From contig NZ_CM001023.1 of assembly GCF_000166275.1 (NCBI RefSeq), positions 2,483,001 to 2,547,000 on the forward strand: a DNA stretch of 64,000 nt, written 5' to 3'. Within the stretch, counting starts at the first letter, position 1; every line of letters begins with the position of its first letter. The notes beneath the pieces were generated by a model. That model was not told the DNA's origin. It made no database searches and saw only the letters and a list, made by a program, of their open reading frames with translations. The position numbers were made by a program, and so were the translations under genes. Below are positions 43,725 to 52,658 of the stretch, one piece after another. This DNA is from Algoriphagus machipongonensis. GTDB lineage: Bacteria; Bacteroidota; Bacteroidia; Cytophagales; Cyclobacteriaceae.

Positions 43725-44669
43725 TTAGTCTGCGGTCTTATTACCATTTCCAAAAGTTAACCCTTGCATTTCTTCACTCATGGTGACACCACCTTTGATT
43801 CCAAAATCCAATGTTCTGATTGGGAATGGAATTGTAATATCTTCCTTATCAAAAGCCTTCTTCAACGCAAGAATGGCTTCATTCCTTGCTGGAATAAAAT
43901 TGATTTCATCTGTGGAGAATTTCACCCATACATTTAAAGTGAAATTGATAGAACTATCTCCAAACCCTGTCCAGAAAATAGATGGATCTTCAGACTTGAG
44001 TCGACTTGGAAGGTCTTCCATCGCGGAAAGTGCTACTTCCTGAACGTGCTCTAAATCTTCGCCGTAACTGATCCCACAATCTATTTGTACCCTTCGTCTA
44101 CCTTCTTCGGTGAAGTTTATAAAATACTCTTGGAAGAGCATTCTATTAGGAACATGTACAATTGGACCATTGTAAGTTCTGATTTTGGTTACTCGAAGAT
44201 TTACATCTATTACTTTACCTTCATGCCCATCTTTTGTTTGAATGACATCTCCAATTTTGTAAGGTTGGTTGAAGGTGATGAAAACACCTGACATGAAATT
44301 GGCAGCAGTATCCTGAAAAGCAAAACCTAACGCCAAGCCCATAATACCTAATCCTGCAAGAATAGAAGAAACGGTTTTAGTTAATTCCATTGCTGAAAGC
44401 GAGAGCATAATCCCCAAAACCAAAACTGCTAAAAATATGATCTGGCTTAAAAACCTACTGATCGTAGGGTTGATTTTTACCTTGTTTAAATATTTATGGG
44501 AATATTTTTTCAACTTGTTTGCTGAAAAAATACTGATCGTCATGATGATTATTGCCAAGACTAGGTTGGGTAAATTATCAATTGCTGCATCTCCCCAGGC
44601 TTGAAGTTTTTCTGTTATTTTTTCGAATATTTTTTGGGTATCATACCCTAATATTTCTGCTAATCTCAT
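43725..44669 (-). CDS. small-conductance mechanosensitive channel (MscS family)
   Basis: MscS channels open under membrane tension to release solutes after osmotic downshock. The 314-residue protein has three N-terminal helices (LVLAIIIMTISIFSANKL, then FLAVLVLGIMLSLSAMEL). The pore-lining TM3 is glycine/alanine rich (ILAGLGIMGLALGFAFQDTAANFMSG), followed by the beta domain (YKIGDVIQTKDGHEGKVIDV) and a C-terminal alpha/beta domain. All match E. coli MscS architecture. It is the first gene of a two-gene operon with the BrkB-like protein. Confidence 0.94.
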   Translation of the reverse strand: MRLAEILGYDTQKIFEKITEKLQAWGDAAIDNLPNLVLAIIIMTISIFSANKLKKYSHKYLNKVKINPTISRFLSQIIFLAVLVLGIMLSLSAMELTKTVSSILAGLGIMGLALGFAFQDTAANFMSGVFITFNQPYKIGDVIQTKDGHEGKVIDVNLRVTKIRTYNGPIVHVPNRMLFQEYFINFTEEGRRRVQIDCGISYGEDLEHVQEVALSAMEDLPSRLKSEDPSIFWTGFGDSSINFTLNVWVKFSTDEINFIPARNEAILALKKAFDKEDITIPFPIRTLDFGIKGGVTMSEEMQGLTFGNGNKTAD

Positions 44670-44926
44670 GGGTTTGGTTTATGTTCGCCTTAAAGGTGAA
44701 ATGATCATGCCACAATACCCCATCAGTTTTCATTTAAAAATTTAGCAGTAATCTGTGGATCTAATCTTCTTAAAACCCGTCCCTAGACTTCAAAAAATGG
44801 TTTTTTCTCCTAAATCTCCGAATTTAGGATAAGAGCAGGAATTAAATATTTAATATCTGTAGCAATTAAAAACTTGATCTTTTTCCCGAATTGGGGAATT
44901 CTTTACATGCTCAAAAGATCCTCTGT

Positions 44927-45508
44927 TCATTTTCTATTTCTCTCCCAAAGCTCTTTGGAGTCAGTCCCTAATTGCCTTAATAATTTCTGCACTTCTTTTT
45001 GGCTAAGGGCACTAGGTTTGATTTGGCTTTTATCAAAAATCACTAAACTTCCTTCCCAAGAATTCGGTGCTGAGGGTACAAAAACCACAACCTCTCCAGA
45101 ATCTAATTCCTCTACTAAAAATGCCAGCATCCATCCATCGATAGGAACCATTACCACCGGAAAATCTTTTTCCATTTCGATCCCAGCAGTATTTTCAAAT
45201 GTACTCTTCATCAGTTTATACCCTGGGAAAAGAGTCAAGATATTGTTTTCTATCCAATTGATCATGGCTTTTCCTATTCCCAATTTGGAAATGTATCCCG
45301 CAATAAGACAGATCAGAATTAGGGTGAAAATTGCAACTAAGTAAGGTGCCATTACCCTATTAAGTCCTAAAGCATTGCCAATAAAATGCGATATAGGTTG
45401 TAATAAATGAATCGCTTTTTGAAAAAGTACAACTACCAGAATTATGGGAAGTAAAAAGAATAAACCTCCTTTAAAAGTGATGGAGAAAATGGACAGTAGA
45501 TTTTTCAT
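44927..45508 (-). CDS. DUF502 family membrane protein
   Basis: The product has 193 residues and two hydrophobic helices near the N-terminus (GLFFLLPIILVVVLFQKAI and YLVAIFTLILICLIAGYIS). The DUF502 hallmarks follow: an IPG-like loop as LFPGYKLMKSTFENTAG and the VVMVPIDGWMLAFLVEE beta segment, then VVVFVPSAPNSWEGSLVIFD. The family function is unknown; it is widespread and sometimes found near transporters or regulators. It sits between the MscS/BrkB pair and the dioxygenase gene, in the same direction but with 257 bases before the channel gene. Confidence 0.86.
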   Translation of the reverse strand: MKNLLSIFSITFKGGLFFLLPIILVVVLFQKAIHLLQPISHFIGNALGLNRVMAPYLVAIFTLILICLIAGYISKLGIGKAMINWIENNILTLFPGYKLMKSTFENTAGIEMEKDFPVVMVPIDGWMLAFLVEELDSGEVVVFVPSAPNSWEGSLVIFDKSQIKPSALSQKEVQKLLRQLGTDSKELWERNRK

Positions 45509-45580
45509 AATCTTAAAATTTTAGAAAAAATTAAGTCTTTTTGAGGAAATTAAAAATCTGATCCTTCTTGGTTTAAGGAA

Positions 45581-45607
45581 AAAATAAAGCCGGAATTAAT
45601 TCCGGCT
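45581..45607 (-). terminator. intrinsic terminator of hppD
   Basis: A perfect 20-base palindrome at 45588-45607 (AGCCGGAATT and its complement) follows the hppD stop. The adjoining A-rich tract at 45579-45588 gives the minus-strand U-tract. Confidence 0.85.
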
Positions 45608-45613
45608 CTTAGG

Positions 45614-46708
45614 TTACAAGTTTCCTCTGAGTTCCTGTTCTCTTTCGATGGCTTCAAATAAGGCCTTGAAATTTCCTTTACCAAAGGATTTTGCCCCCTT
45701 CCTTTGAATAATTTCAAAGAATAAAGTAGGTCTGTCTTGCACAGGTTTGGTGAAAATCTGAAGTAGGTAACCTTCATCATCTCTATCAACCAAGATGTTC
45801 AAATCCTTCAAGGGTTGTAGGTCCTCGTCAATTTTTCCTACTCGATCCAATAAGTCATCATAGTAGGACTGCGGTACTTCTAAAAACTCAACGCCTCTCT
45901 TTCTTAATTCAGAAACAGTGTAAATGATATCGTCAGTAGCGATTGCCATATGTTGAACTCCAGGTCCGTGGTAGAAATCCAAGTATTCCTCTATTTGAGA
46001 TTTCTTTTTGCCTTCAGCAGGTTCATTGATAGGGAATTTAATATATCCATTGCCATTGGAGACAACTTTTGACATCAAAGCGGAATACTCGGTAGATATA
46101 TCAGAATCGTCAAAAGTGATCAATAATTTAAATCCCATGACATCTTCATAGAATTTCACCCAGCGATTCATTTCCCCTAATTCTACATTGCCTACACAAT
46201 GGTCAATATATTTCAATCCAATGGATTGGGAATTGTAAAGGCTTTTTCTAGGAATATATCCTGGTAGGAAGGTACCATTGTAGTTTTTTCGCTCAACAAA
46301 CGTATGAATGGTTTCTCCATAAGTTTTTATTGAAGCGACTTTTACCTCTCCATTGGCATCAGACAGCACATGTGGTTCGATAGCAGATTGAGCTCCTCTG
46401 GAAGTAGTTTCTTTCCAGGATTTTTCTGCATCGTCTACCCACAGCGCAAGTACTTTTACCCCATCACCATGTTTGGCAATATGCTGAGTGATGGGATTGT
46501 CAGGAGAAAGGGGAGTGGTAAGTACGATTCTGATTTTATCCTGTTTGAGCACATAAGAGGCTCGGTCTTTAATACCCGTCTCGGGCCCTGCATAGGCTAT
46601 GAGCTCAAAACCAAAAGCGTATTGGTAGTAAAGGGCTGACTGTTTGGCATTGCCAACATACAGTTCTACGTAGTCTGTCCCGTTAATTGGAAGAAAATCT
46701 TCTGTCAT
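45614..46708 (-). CDS. hppD: 4-hydroxyphenylpyruvate dioxygenase
   Basis: The enzyme converts 4-hydroxyphenylpyruvate to homogentisate in tyrosine breakdown, using Fe(II) and O2. It has two vicinal-oxygen-chelate domains. The iron ligands are His in YIDHCVGNV, His in GVQHMAIATDDI and Glu in FFEIIQRKG. The C-terminal KSFGKGNFKALFEAIEREQ helix closes the active site. Length 364 fits. No homogentisate dioxygenase or fumarylacetoacetase is adjacent, so the pathway must be completed elsewhere. A TACCTTTG -7 box lies 33 bases upstream, and a terminator follows, so it is monocistronic. Confidence 0.95.
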   Translation of the reverse strand: MTEDFLPINGTDYVELYVGNAKQSALYYQYAFGFELIAYAGPETGIKDRASYVLKQDKIRIVLTTPLSPDNPITQHIAKHGDGVKVLALWVDDAEKSWKETTSRGAQSAIEPHVLSDANGEVKVASIKTYGETIHTFVERKNYNGTFLPGYIPRKSLYNSQSIGLKYIDHCVGNVELGEMNRWVKFYEDVMGFKLLITFDDSDISTEYSALMSKVVSNGNGYIKFPINEPAEGKKKSQIEEYLDFYHGPGVQHMAIATDDIIYTVSELRKRGVEFLEVPQSYYDDLLDRVGKIDEDLQPLKDLNILVDRDDEGYLLQIFTKPVQDRPTLFFEIIQRKGAKSFGKGNFKALFEAIEREQELRGNL

Positions 46709-46740
46709 ATTATCGTTAATTTTGGGTTTGTATTCTTTAC

Positions 46741-46748
46741 CAAAGGTA
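46741..46748 (-). promoter_or_regulatory. -7 promoter box of hppD
   Basis: The minus strand reads TACCTTTG, an exact TAnnTTTG match 33 bases upstream of the ATG at 46708. The upstream -33 element is degenerate. Confidence 0.5.
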
Positions 46749-46782
46749 AAAAATTAACGAAAGAACATTTCGAAAATCAGCT

Positions 46783-47784
46783 TTATTCCTGTGGGTTCCT
46801 ATTTCCCCAAAGGCTGATGGATGCCATTATTAGAAATGCTAATGCCCAGGTGCCAAAATTAGGGTTAAAAGCTAATAGCAATAAGCCTAAGTAATAAATC
46901 GGACCTAAAGCAAAGCCAATCAAAAATTTAATTGTGGAATCAAAAACCTTATCCTTGATTTTAGGGCTTCTCCATAACCAAATCCAATACAATGGGAAAT
47001 GAAAAATCTTCATCAGTTTGTTTTTTATTCCCGAATAGGACTCGATTGGATCCTCTACATTACCTGTTTCTAGAAACAAATTAACTGCTTTTTGATCTGT
47101 CAGATCTACACCATTCTCGATTAGTCTAGACAGGTTTTCATCATAATTCTCATTGGGAATTTCCACTACCATCTGATGTAAGGCTTTCTGTACAGACTTA
47201 GTCAGTTTCCCAGACTGTGAGTGAGGCATATCCACTTCTATCGTTTCGCCAAAAATCATCTGAACCTTACTTCCTGATTTCCTATGTGCAGAATAATTAA
47301 TCCCTACAGGTAAAATTACAGGGTCCAAATGAGGATATTTTTCCTTAAGTCCAAAAGCCATTCTAGTGAACCCTTTGCTTAAGGGGCGTAAATTTCTAAC
47401 GTTGCTATGACTTCCTTCAGCAAAGATGATGACAGTCCCATTTTTCTTTAGAATTTCATAGGTCTTGTCAAAAATTTGTTGGTTTTGCTGAATAGTAGAA
47501 AAACCATCTCTCACACGGTAGACAGGAAGCATTCTGATAAAATCCAGGAGTTTGGCTGCTATTGGGTTTTTGAATACCGAGGCACGTGTAAGAAAATAGG
47601 GCTTTAGTCGGGTATGTGTGGCTAAAAGCAGTGGATCGATCAAGGCATTCTGATGATTGGCTACCAGAATAACCGGTCTTTTCTTGGGAATATTTTCTTT
47701 CCCGAGAACTTGAATTTTTTTGAAATAGAAATGAAGGCTGACTTTCACTTGTAAGCGAAGCCAAGAGTTTATTAAGTCTTTCAT
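46783..47784 (-). CDS. 1-acyl-glycerol-3-phosphate acyltransferase family (PlsC-like) protein
   Basis: PlsC-type enzymes transfer acyl groups to lysophospholipids or related acceptors at the inner membrane. The catalytic HxxxxD is in ANHQNALIDPLLL, and the second motif is FAEGSHSN, a variant of EGTRS. The family block KAYFLTR-like (LKPYFLTRASVFKN) lies between. Two hydrophobic helices sit at the C-terminus (IGFALGPIYYLGLLLLA). Length 333 is longer than PlsC (about 245), as in Bacteroidota acyltransferases of uncertain substrate. Its ATG overlaps the stop of the upstream symporter gene by 4 bases, so translation is coupled. Confidence 0.9.
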   Translation of the reverse strand: MKDLINSWLRLQVKVSLHFYFKKIQVLGKENIPKKRPVILVANHQNALIDPLLLATHTRLKPYFLTRASVFKNPIAAKLLDFIRMLPVYRVRDGFSTIQQNQQIFDKTYEILKKNGTVIIFAEGSHSNVRNLRPLSKGFTRMAFGLKEKYPHLDPVILPVGINYSAHRKSGSKVQMIFGETIEVDMPHSQSGKLTKSVQKALHQMVVEIPNENYDENLSRLIENGVDLTDQKAVNLFLETGNVEDPIESYSGIKNKLMKIFHFPLYWIWLWRSPKIKDKVFDSTIKFLIGFALGPIYYLGLLLLAFNPNFGTWALAFLIMASISLWGNRNPQE

Positions 47785-48683
47785 TCTTTATTTTTCCAAA
47801 GAGTAGCGATTGCCATACCCGAGATTAAGTGCCAAATACCCCAAAAAGCAGTGATAATTGCCATTCCACCCAGACCATTAAAATAAGTGAAGATTAATAC
47901 CAAGCCCAGCCCAGAATTCTGAATTCCAGTTTCTATGGTTAGTGATTTTACATCTGCCAAGGGAAGATGAAAAATTTTTCCTGTGGTAAAACCAGCCAAC
48001 AAAGCAATGAAATTGTGGGCTAAAACCCATAAAAAGATGAGAGAAATATAGGAAAGGAAGATATCAAAATTGCCCAAAAAGGCGACTATAATAAAGGCAG
48101 TAAACAAAATTAGGCTTACTGGCTTTAAGATTTTAGATAGCTTTTCAGCCAATTGAGGGAACTTTTGATGTGTCAAAACACCAAGAATTAAGGGAATGCC
48201 TAAAATTAAGGCTACTGTAAAAAATGCGTCTTTATAATCTAACTGGATCTCTCGCAATAAGTTAGAAGTGGGAGCATACATGCTCGCCCAAAAAGCGAAA
48301 TTTAATGGGGTAGAGAAAATAGACAATATACTGGATACTCCAGTTAAGCTTATTGAAAGTGCCGTATTCCCTTTGGCTAAATTTGTCAAAAAATTAGATA
48401 TGTTTCCTCCGGGGCATGCAGCAACTAAAAACATTCCTAAAGCTACGCTTGGAGGAGGTTGAATGATATTAATTAATCCCCAAGTCAAGAAAGGAAGCAA
48501 AAGGAATTGGGAAAAAACTCCAAGATAAAATCCCTTTGGGTTTTTTGCCAAATACTTAAAATCATTGAATCTTAGATCCAATGCGACGCCATACATGATC
48601 AAGGCTAAAGCCAAATTGAGCAAAAGTAGGTCGCTGGGAGAAAAATTTAACTGGATAGAATCCAGACTGCTTTCTTGGGTCAT
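47781..48683 (-). CDS. bile acid:sodium symporter family (BASS-type) transporter
   Basis: BASS proteins are sodium-driven importers of organic acids, including pyruvate-like and steroid-like compounds. About nine to ten hydrophobic helices are visible. Family blocks are GMFLVAACPGGNISNFLTNLAKGN (Na+ binding, with the discontinuous helix), and LTIETGIQNSGLGLVLIFTYF (the second crossing region). Length 300 is typical of prokaryotic members such as ASBT-NM. It is the first gene of an operon with the acyltransferase. Given the family, the solute cannot be named. Confidence 0.9.
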   Translation of the reverse strand: MTQESSLDSIQLNFSPSDLLLLNLALALIMYGVALDLRFNDFKYLAKNPKGFYLGVFSQFLLLPFLTWGLINIIQPPPSVALGMFLVAACPGGNISNFLTNLAKGNTALSISLTGVSSILSIFSTPLNFAFWASMYAPTSNLLREIQLDYKDAFFTVALILGIPLILGVLTHQKFPQLAEKLSKILKPVSLILFTAFIIVAFLGNFDIFLSYISLIFLWVLAHNFIALLAGFTTGKIFHLPLADVKSLTIETGIQNSGLGLVLIFTYFNGLGGMAIITAFWGIWHLISGMAIATLWKNKE

Positions 48684-48967
48684 TGACCCGAAAATCCTTT
48701 GAATTCTTCAATTTTCAAAGTTTTACTACTATTTATAAGCTTGTTTTTATGCAATTAAGATGGGTTATAAACTCATCTAATTGGATTGAATGCTAGAATT
48801 TGTTTCTTGAATCTTCTCTTTTTTATGGTTTTGTGCAAACGATTTCGCATCTTTTGATACTATCCAAATAATTCATATTGAATACTATACAGAGAATCTT
48901 TAGATTAAGAAAGATTTTAGTAGATAGATAGCTTAAACTAATACAATAACCCCAAACCCTTAGTCTT

Positions 48968-50341
48968 ATGACTCAAAGAAGAGAATTCATTAAAAAGAGT
49001 GTGCTTGGAACTGCCGGGATTGCCATGGCAGGTATGAGCATGAGTGCAAAATCTTATGCTTCTATTTTAGGTGCAAACGAACGCATAAACTTAGCAGTAA
49101 TTGGTATCCGAGGACAAGGATCTAATCATATCAACCAGTGGTGTGCTTTAAAAGACAATAGAAATGTTCGCCTTAAAACACTTTGTGATGTAGACGAACA
49201 GTATTTTGAACCGAAGTCAAAGGTTGTCATAGAGAAAACTGGTGTAACTCCATTGACGGAGTGGGATATGAAAAAAGTTTTTGATGACTCTGAAATCGAT
49301 GCAGTTTCATTTGCCGTACCAAATCACTGGCATGCCTTAGGTACCATTTGGGCCTGTCAGGCAGGAAAACATGTGTACGTAGAAAAACCAGCAAGTCATA
49401 ATGTTTGGGAAGGAAGAAAGATGGTTGAAGCTGCTAGAAAGTATGATAGGAGAGTTCAGGTAGGGTTTCAAAACAGATCCATTGAAAACGTTATGGAAGC
49501 GATGAAATTCTTGCATGATGGAGGAATTGGAGATGTTTATATGGCGCGTGGAACCTGCTATAAGCCTAGAGATTCTTTTGGTAAAGTAGCAGATAGCACT
49601 CCACCATCCAGTTTACATTATGACCAATGGTTGGGTCCTGCACAATATCAGCCTTACAATGAGAAAAAAGTACATTACAACTGGCATTGGCACTGGGCTA
49701 CAGGAAATGGCGATACAGGAAACCAAGGCCCACATCAATTTGATGTCGCTAGATGGGGTTTAAATAAAAATGAACATCCAGTTTCTGTATATTCTTCAGG
49801 AGCTATTTATGGCATTACACCAGAAGAATGCTCTCAAGAGACACCTAACACACAGGTTTCTATTTTTAAATATGCCGATGGCAAAACCCTTGAGTTTGAG
49901 ACAAGAGGTAGATATACCAATGGTGAAGGGGATTTAGGAATCCATATTGGTAATGTATTTTATGGAACTGATGGATACCTTGAAGTAGATGGAAGTACTT
50001 GGAGAGCTTATCGTCAAAGAGAGAAAGAACCCTTTGCAATGTCAAAGAAGAGAGAGGCTGCTCCTTCATCAAATAATAATCTTATGGCCGCTCCAGGTGG
50101 AGCTGAGCATTATGCTAATTTCATTGATGCAATCCGTGCAGGAAATAACGAGACGCTACACTGTGACATTGAAGAAGGTTTTGTTTCTTCAGTTCTGCCT
50201 CTGATTGCAAATGTTTCCTACTTAACTGGTAGCCAATTAATGTTTGATGGGAAAAAGGAAATGTTTGTTGATAATAAGAAAGCAGATAAACTTTTGACAA
50301 GGGATTATAGAGATCAGTATGCTGTTCCTAACAAAGTCTGA
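48968..50341 (+). CDS. Tat-exported Gfo/Idh/MocA family oxidoreductase
   Basis: The N-terminus TQRREFIKKSVLGTAGIAM is a twin-arginine signal, so the enzyme is exported with its NAD(P) bound. The Rossmann site is LAVIGIRGQGSNH near residue 42 and ends in CDVDE. The catalytic EKP motif is present in VYVEKPASHNVWEG, followed by YDRRVQVGFQNRS. The second domain contains HYNWHWHWATGNGDTGNQGPH, unusually rich in His and Trp. Length 457 is normal for the exported subgroup. The sugar-isomerase-like gene starts 24 bases later, so the two likely act in one pathway on a sugar derivative. Confidence 0.93.
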   Translation: MTQRREFIKKSVLGTAGIAMAGMSMSAKSYASILGANERINLAVIGIRGQGSNHINQWCALKDNRNVRLKTLCDVDEQYFEPKSKVVIEKTGVTPLTEWDMKKVFDDSEIDAVSFAVPNHWHALGTIWACQAGKHVYVEKPASHNVWEGRKMVEAARKYDRRVQVGFQNRSIENVMEAMKFLHDGGIGDVYMARGTCYKPRDSFGKVADSTPPSSLHYDQWLGPAQYQPYNEKKVHYNWHWHWATGNGDTGNQGPHQFDVARWGLNKNEHPVSVYSSGAIYGITPEECSQETPNTQVSIFKYADGKTLEFETRGRYTNGEGDLGIHIGNVFYGTDGYLEVDGSTWRAYRQREKEPFAMSKKREAAPSSNNNLMAAPGGAEHYANFIDAIRAGNNETLHCDIEEGFVSSVLPLIANVSYLTGSQLMFDGKKEMFVDNKKADKLLTRDYRDQYAVPNKV

Positions 50342-50365
50342 TTTTCCACAAATAATCCGAAATTC

Positions 50366-51268
50366 ATGAACATATTGAAACATAATTCGAGAAGGGATTT
50401 CCTTCTCAAAAGCTTTGCTGCCAGTTTAGGACTGGCAGCGGGTAGTTTGCCTTTTGAAACGATTGGTGCTCCGCAGAAAAATGGAATGCAATTCGGTCTT
50501 GTAACCTACCAATGGGGTAGAGATTGGGATTTGCCCACCTTGATAAAGAATTGCGAAAGCGCAGGCATCTTAGGAGTAGAACTGAGAACTCAGCATGCCC
50601 ATGGGGTTGAAACCTCACTTTCAGGTTCAGAGCGTCTTGAGGTAAAAAAGCGTTTTGAAGATAGCCCGGTAACCTGTTTGGGTTACGGAAGTAATTTTGA
50701 GTATCATAGCCCTGATCCAAAAATTCTTAGAGATAATATTCAACAAACTAAAGCTTATATACAGCTTTGTCAGGATATTGGCGCCACTGGAATTAAAGTC
50801 AAGCCCAATACACTACCTGCAGATGTTCCTAAAGAAAAAACAATTGCACAAATAGCTTCTTCCTTTAACGAGGTAGGCAAATTTGCTGGTGATTATGGTC
50901 AATTGGTAAGAGTAGAGGTTCATGGTCATCTAACTCAAGAACTGCCTGTAATGAAGGCTATTTTTGACCAAGTAACAGACCCGAATGTCAAGATTTGCTG
51001 GAACTGCAACCCTGAAGATTTAAATGATCCGGGCCTAGAAGCCAATTTCAACTCCGTCAAAAAATGGTTTGGAGATACTGTTCATGTTCGGGAATTTAAT
51101 GAAGGTGACTACCCCTATCAGGAATTGTTTGATTTGTTTGCTGGGATGGATTATCAAGGATGGATTCTGATGGAAGCTAGGACGGAACCCAATGATCGCG
51201 TGGAAGCCTTAAAAGAGCAACTCCAGCTGTTTAAGAATCTAAGAGCAAATTCTTTGGGAATAGTTTAA
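50366..51268 (+). CDS. Tat-exported sugar phosphate isomerase/epimerase-like TIM barrel
   Basis: A Tat signal (NSRRDFLLKSFAASLGLAAG) is followed by an AP-endonuclease-2/xylose-isomerase-like barrel. The features are FGLVTYQWGRDWDLPTL, the metal-binding Glu in VELRTQHAHG, VEVHGHLT, ICWNCNPED and a final WILMEARTEP. Members isomerise or epimerise free sugars or inositols with a divalent metal. It lies between the exported oxidoreductase and the DUF6807 gene in the same direction. Its stop codon sits inside a terminator-like hairpin, which would reduce readthrough into the next gene. Confidence 0.86.
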   Translation: MNILKHNSRRDFLLKSFAASLGLAAGSLPFETIGAPQKNGMQFGLVTYQWGRDWDLPTLIKNCESAGILGVELRTQHAHGVETSLSGSERLEVKKRFEDSPVTCLGYGSNFEYHSPDPKILRDNIQQTKAYIQLCQDIGATGIKVKPNTLPADVPKEKTIAQIASSFNEVGKFAGDYGQLVRVEVHGHLTQELPVMKAIFDQVTDPNVKICWNCNPEDLNDPGLEANFNSVKKWFGDTVHVREFNEGDYPYQELFDLFAGMDYQGWILMEARTEPNDRVEALKEQLQLFKNLRANSLGIV

Positions 51269-51288
51269 TGTTCCCTTTTGCTCTTTTT
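51241..51288 (+). terminator. terminator-like hairpin spanning the stop codon
   Basis: AGAGCAAA (51241-51248) pairs with TTTGCTCT, with an inner GGGAA/TTCCC pairing, followed by a T-run. It spans the isomerase stop and probably attenuates the downstream DUF6807 gene. Confidence 0.7.
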
Positions 51289-51320
51289 TACAATTAACAA
51301 ACCCAATATTTAAGCAAACC

Positions 51321-52415
51321 ATGTATTTCACTCAAATAAATCAGTTTTTGATCCTGCTCTTGTTGGGATTTACCAATTCTCCAATCAATAAAACTTTTGA
51401 CTCTGTGATTAATAATTCAAAGGAAGTTGAGCTTAAGAATAATGAAATAAAATTAGTCGACAACACAGCTGAAAAGAAGGTGGATGTATTAGTGGACGGA
51501 GAATTATTTACTTCATTTATCTACCCAGATACCTTAGATAAGCCTGTTCTTTTTCCCATTAATTCTTCCCAGGGTACCACAATTACCAGGGGATGGCCTT
51601 TAGATCCAAAGCCGGGAGAACGTTTTGATCATCCCCATCATATTGGGCTTTGGTTTAACTATGGCGATGTTAATGGCATTGATTTTTGGAATAATTCCTA
51701 TGCTATTCCAGAAGAGAAAAAGTCGGATTATGGACACATCACATTAAAGAGTATTGATGAGGTTTCAGTGAAAAATAATGAAGGAAAACTCTCTGTGACT
51801 ATGGAATGGAAAAACCATACAGGTGATGTTCTCCTAGTCGAAAACACGACTTTTATTTTTAAAGCAAAAGATTCGGAGAGAATCATTGAGCGTACTTCTA
51901 CCTTGACAGCTGCCGATCAGATAGTTCGCTTTACAGATAACAAAGAAGGAATGTTGGCCATTAGGATGGCTAGAGAATTAGAGCATCCTGCTACCAAACC
52001 TGAATTATTTACGGATGCCTCTGGAAAAGTTACCGATGTTCCTGTATTGAATAATGAGGGAGTCACAGGGATGTATACCAGTAGTAATGGAAAGAAAGGT
52101 GATGATGTTTGGGGGACCAGAGGCGATTGGGTTGATTTAGAGGGGGAGATAGATGGAGAGAAAATCTCAGTGGTTATTTATGACCATCCGAAGAATGTGG
52201 GTTATCCAACGTATTGGCATGCCAGAGGATATGGGTTGTTCGCAGCAAACCCTCTTGGACAAAAAGCCATGAGTCTGGGGAAAGAGGAACTCAATTATCA
52301 ATTGAATCCTGGAGAGTCAATGACATTTAAATTTAAAATTGACATATTAAATGATCAAAACCCGGATTTAAAATCAATTGAATCAACTTGGAAAAAATGG
52401 AAAAAAACTAGTTGA
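51321..52415 (+). CDS. DUF6807 family protein (formerly PmoA-like), exported
   Basis: The 364-residue protein begins with a short hydrophobic region (INQFLILLLLGFTNSP) that is probably a signal peptide. The body has the DUF6807/PmoA hallmarks: RFDHPHHIGLWFNYGDVNGIDFWNN with its His cluster, then WKNHTGDVL and YPTYWHARGYGLFAANPLG. The old 'methane oxygenase PmoA' label is misleading; the family occurs in Bacteroidota and Planctomycetota sugar-utilisation loci and its activity is not established to my knowledge. Context with two exported sugar enzymes supports a carbohydrate role. Confidence 0.85.
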   Translation: MYFTQINQFLILLLLGFTNSPINKTFDSVINNSKEVELKNNEIKLVDNTAEKKVDVLVDGELFTSFIYPDTLDKPVLFPINSSQGTTITRGWPLDPKPGERFDHPHHIGLWFNYGDVNGIDFWNNSYAIPEEKKSDYGHITLKSIDEVSVKNNEGKLSVTMEWKNHTGDVLLVENTTFIFKAKDSERIIERTSTLTAADQIVRFTDNKEGMLAIRMARELEHPATKPELFTDASGKVTDVPVLNNEGVTGMYTSSNGKKGDDVWGTRGDWVDLEGEIDGEKISVVIYDHPKNVGYPTYWHARGYGLFAANPLGQKAMSLGKEELNYQLNPGESMTFKFKIDILNDQNPDLKSIESTWKKWKKTS

Positions 52416-52442
52416 TATTTTACTTAAAACTCGAAGAATTAG

Positions 52443-52472
52443 AAGCACCATAAGATCATGGTGCTTTTTTAT
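52443..52472 (+). terminator. intrinsic terminator of the DUF6807 gene
   Basis: AAGCACCAT pairs with ATGGTGCTT around a six-base loop, followed by a T-rich tract, about 30 bases after the stop codon. Confidence 0.9.
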
Positions 52473-52658
52473 TTTGGCATAGCATGTGAACTTAATTCAT
52501 TATAAATGAAGCAAATGTCTTGAAAACGATGAAAATACAGTATTTTGAAGGTATAAAATGGGCCTTGATTCGGTAATTTCTTCACCAAACTGTGGGAAAC
52601 TAGAACAATTAAATTGAGCAGTTTTTAATAGCCTCCAAAAGCAAAATTTTATTTGAAA

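Noticed and set aside
44808-44829. 8-bp hairpin (TCCTAAAT / ATTTAGGA) downstream of the DUF502 gene
   Set aside because: It lacks a U-tract on either strand, so a terminator call is not supported.
44874-45344. 156-codon plus-strand frame over the DUF502 gene
   Set aside because: The minus-strand frame has the DUF502 motifs and membrane helices; the plus-strand frame has neither family features nor a promoter.
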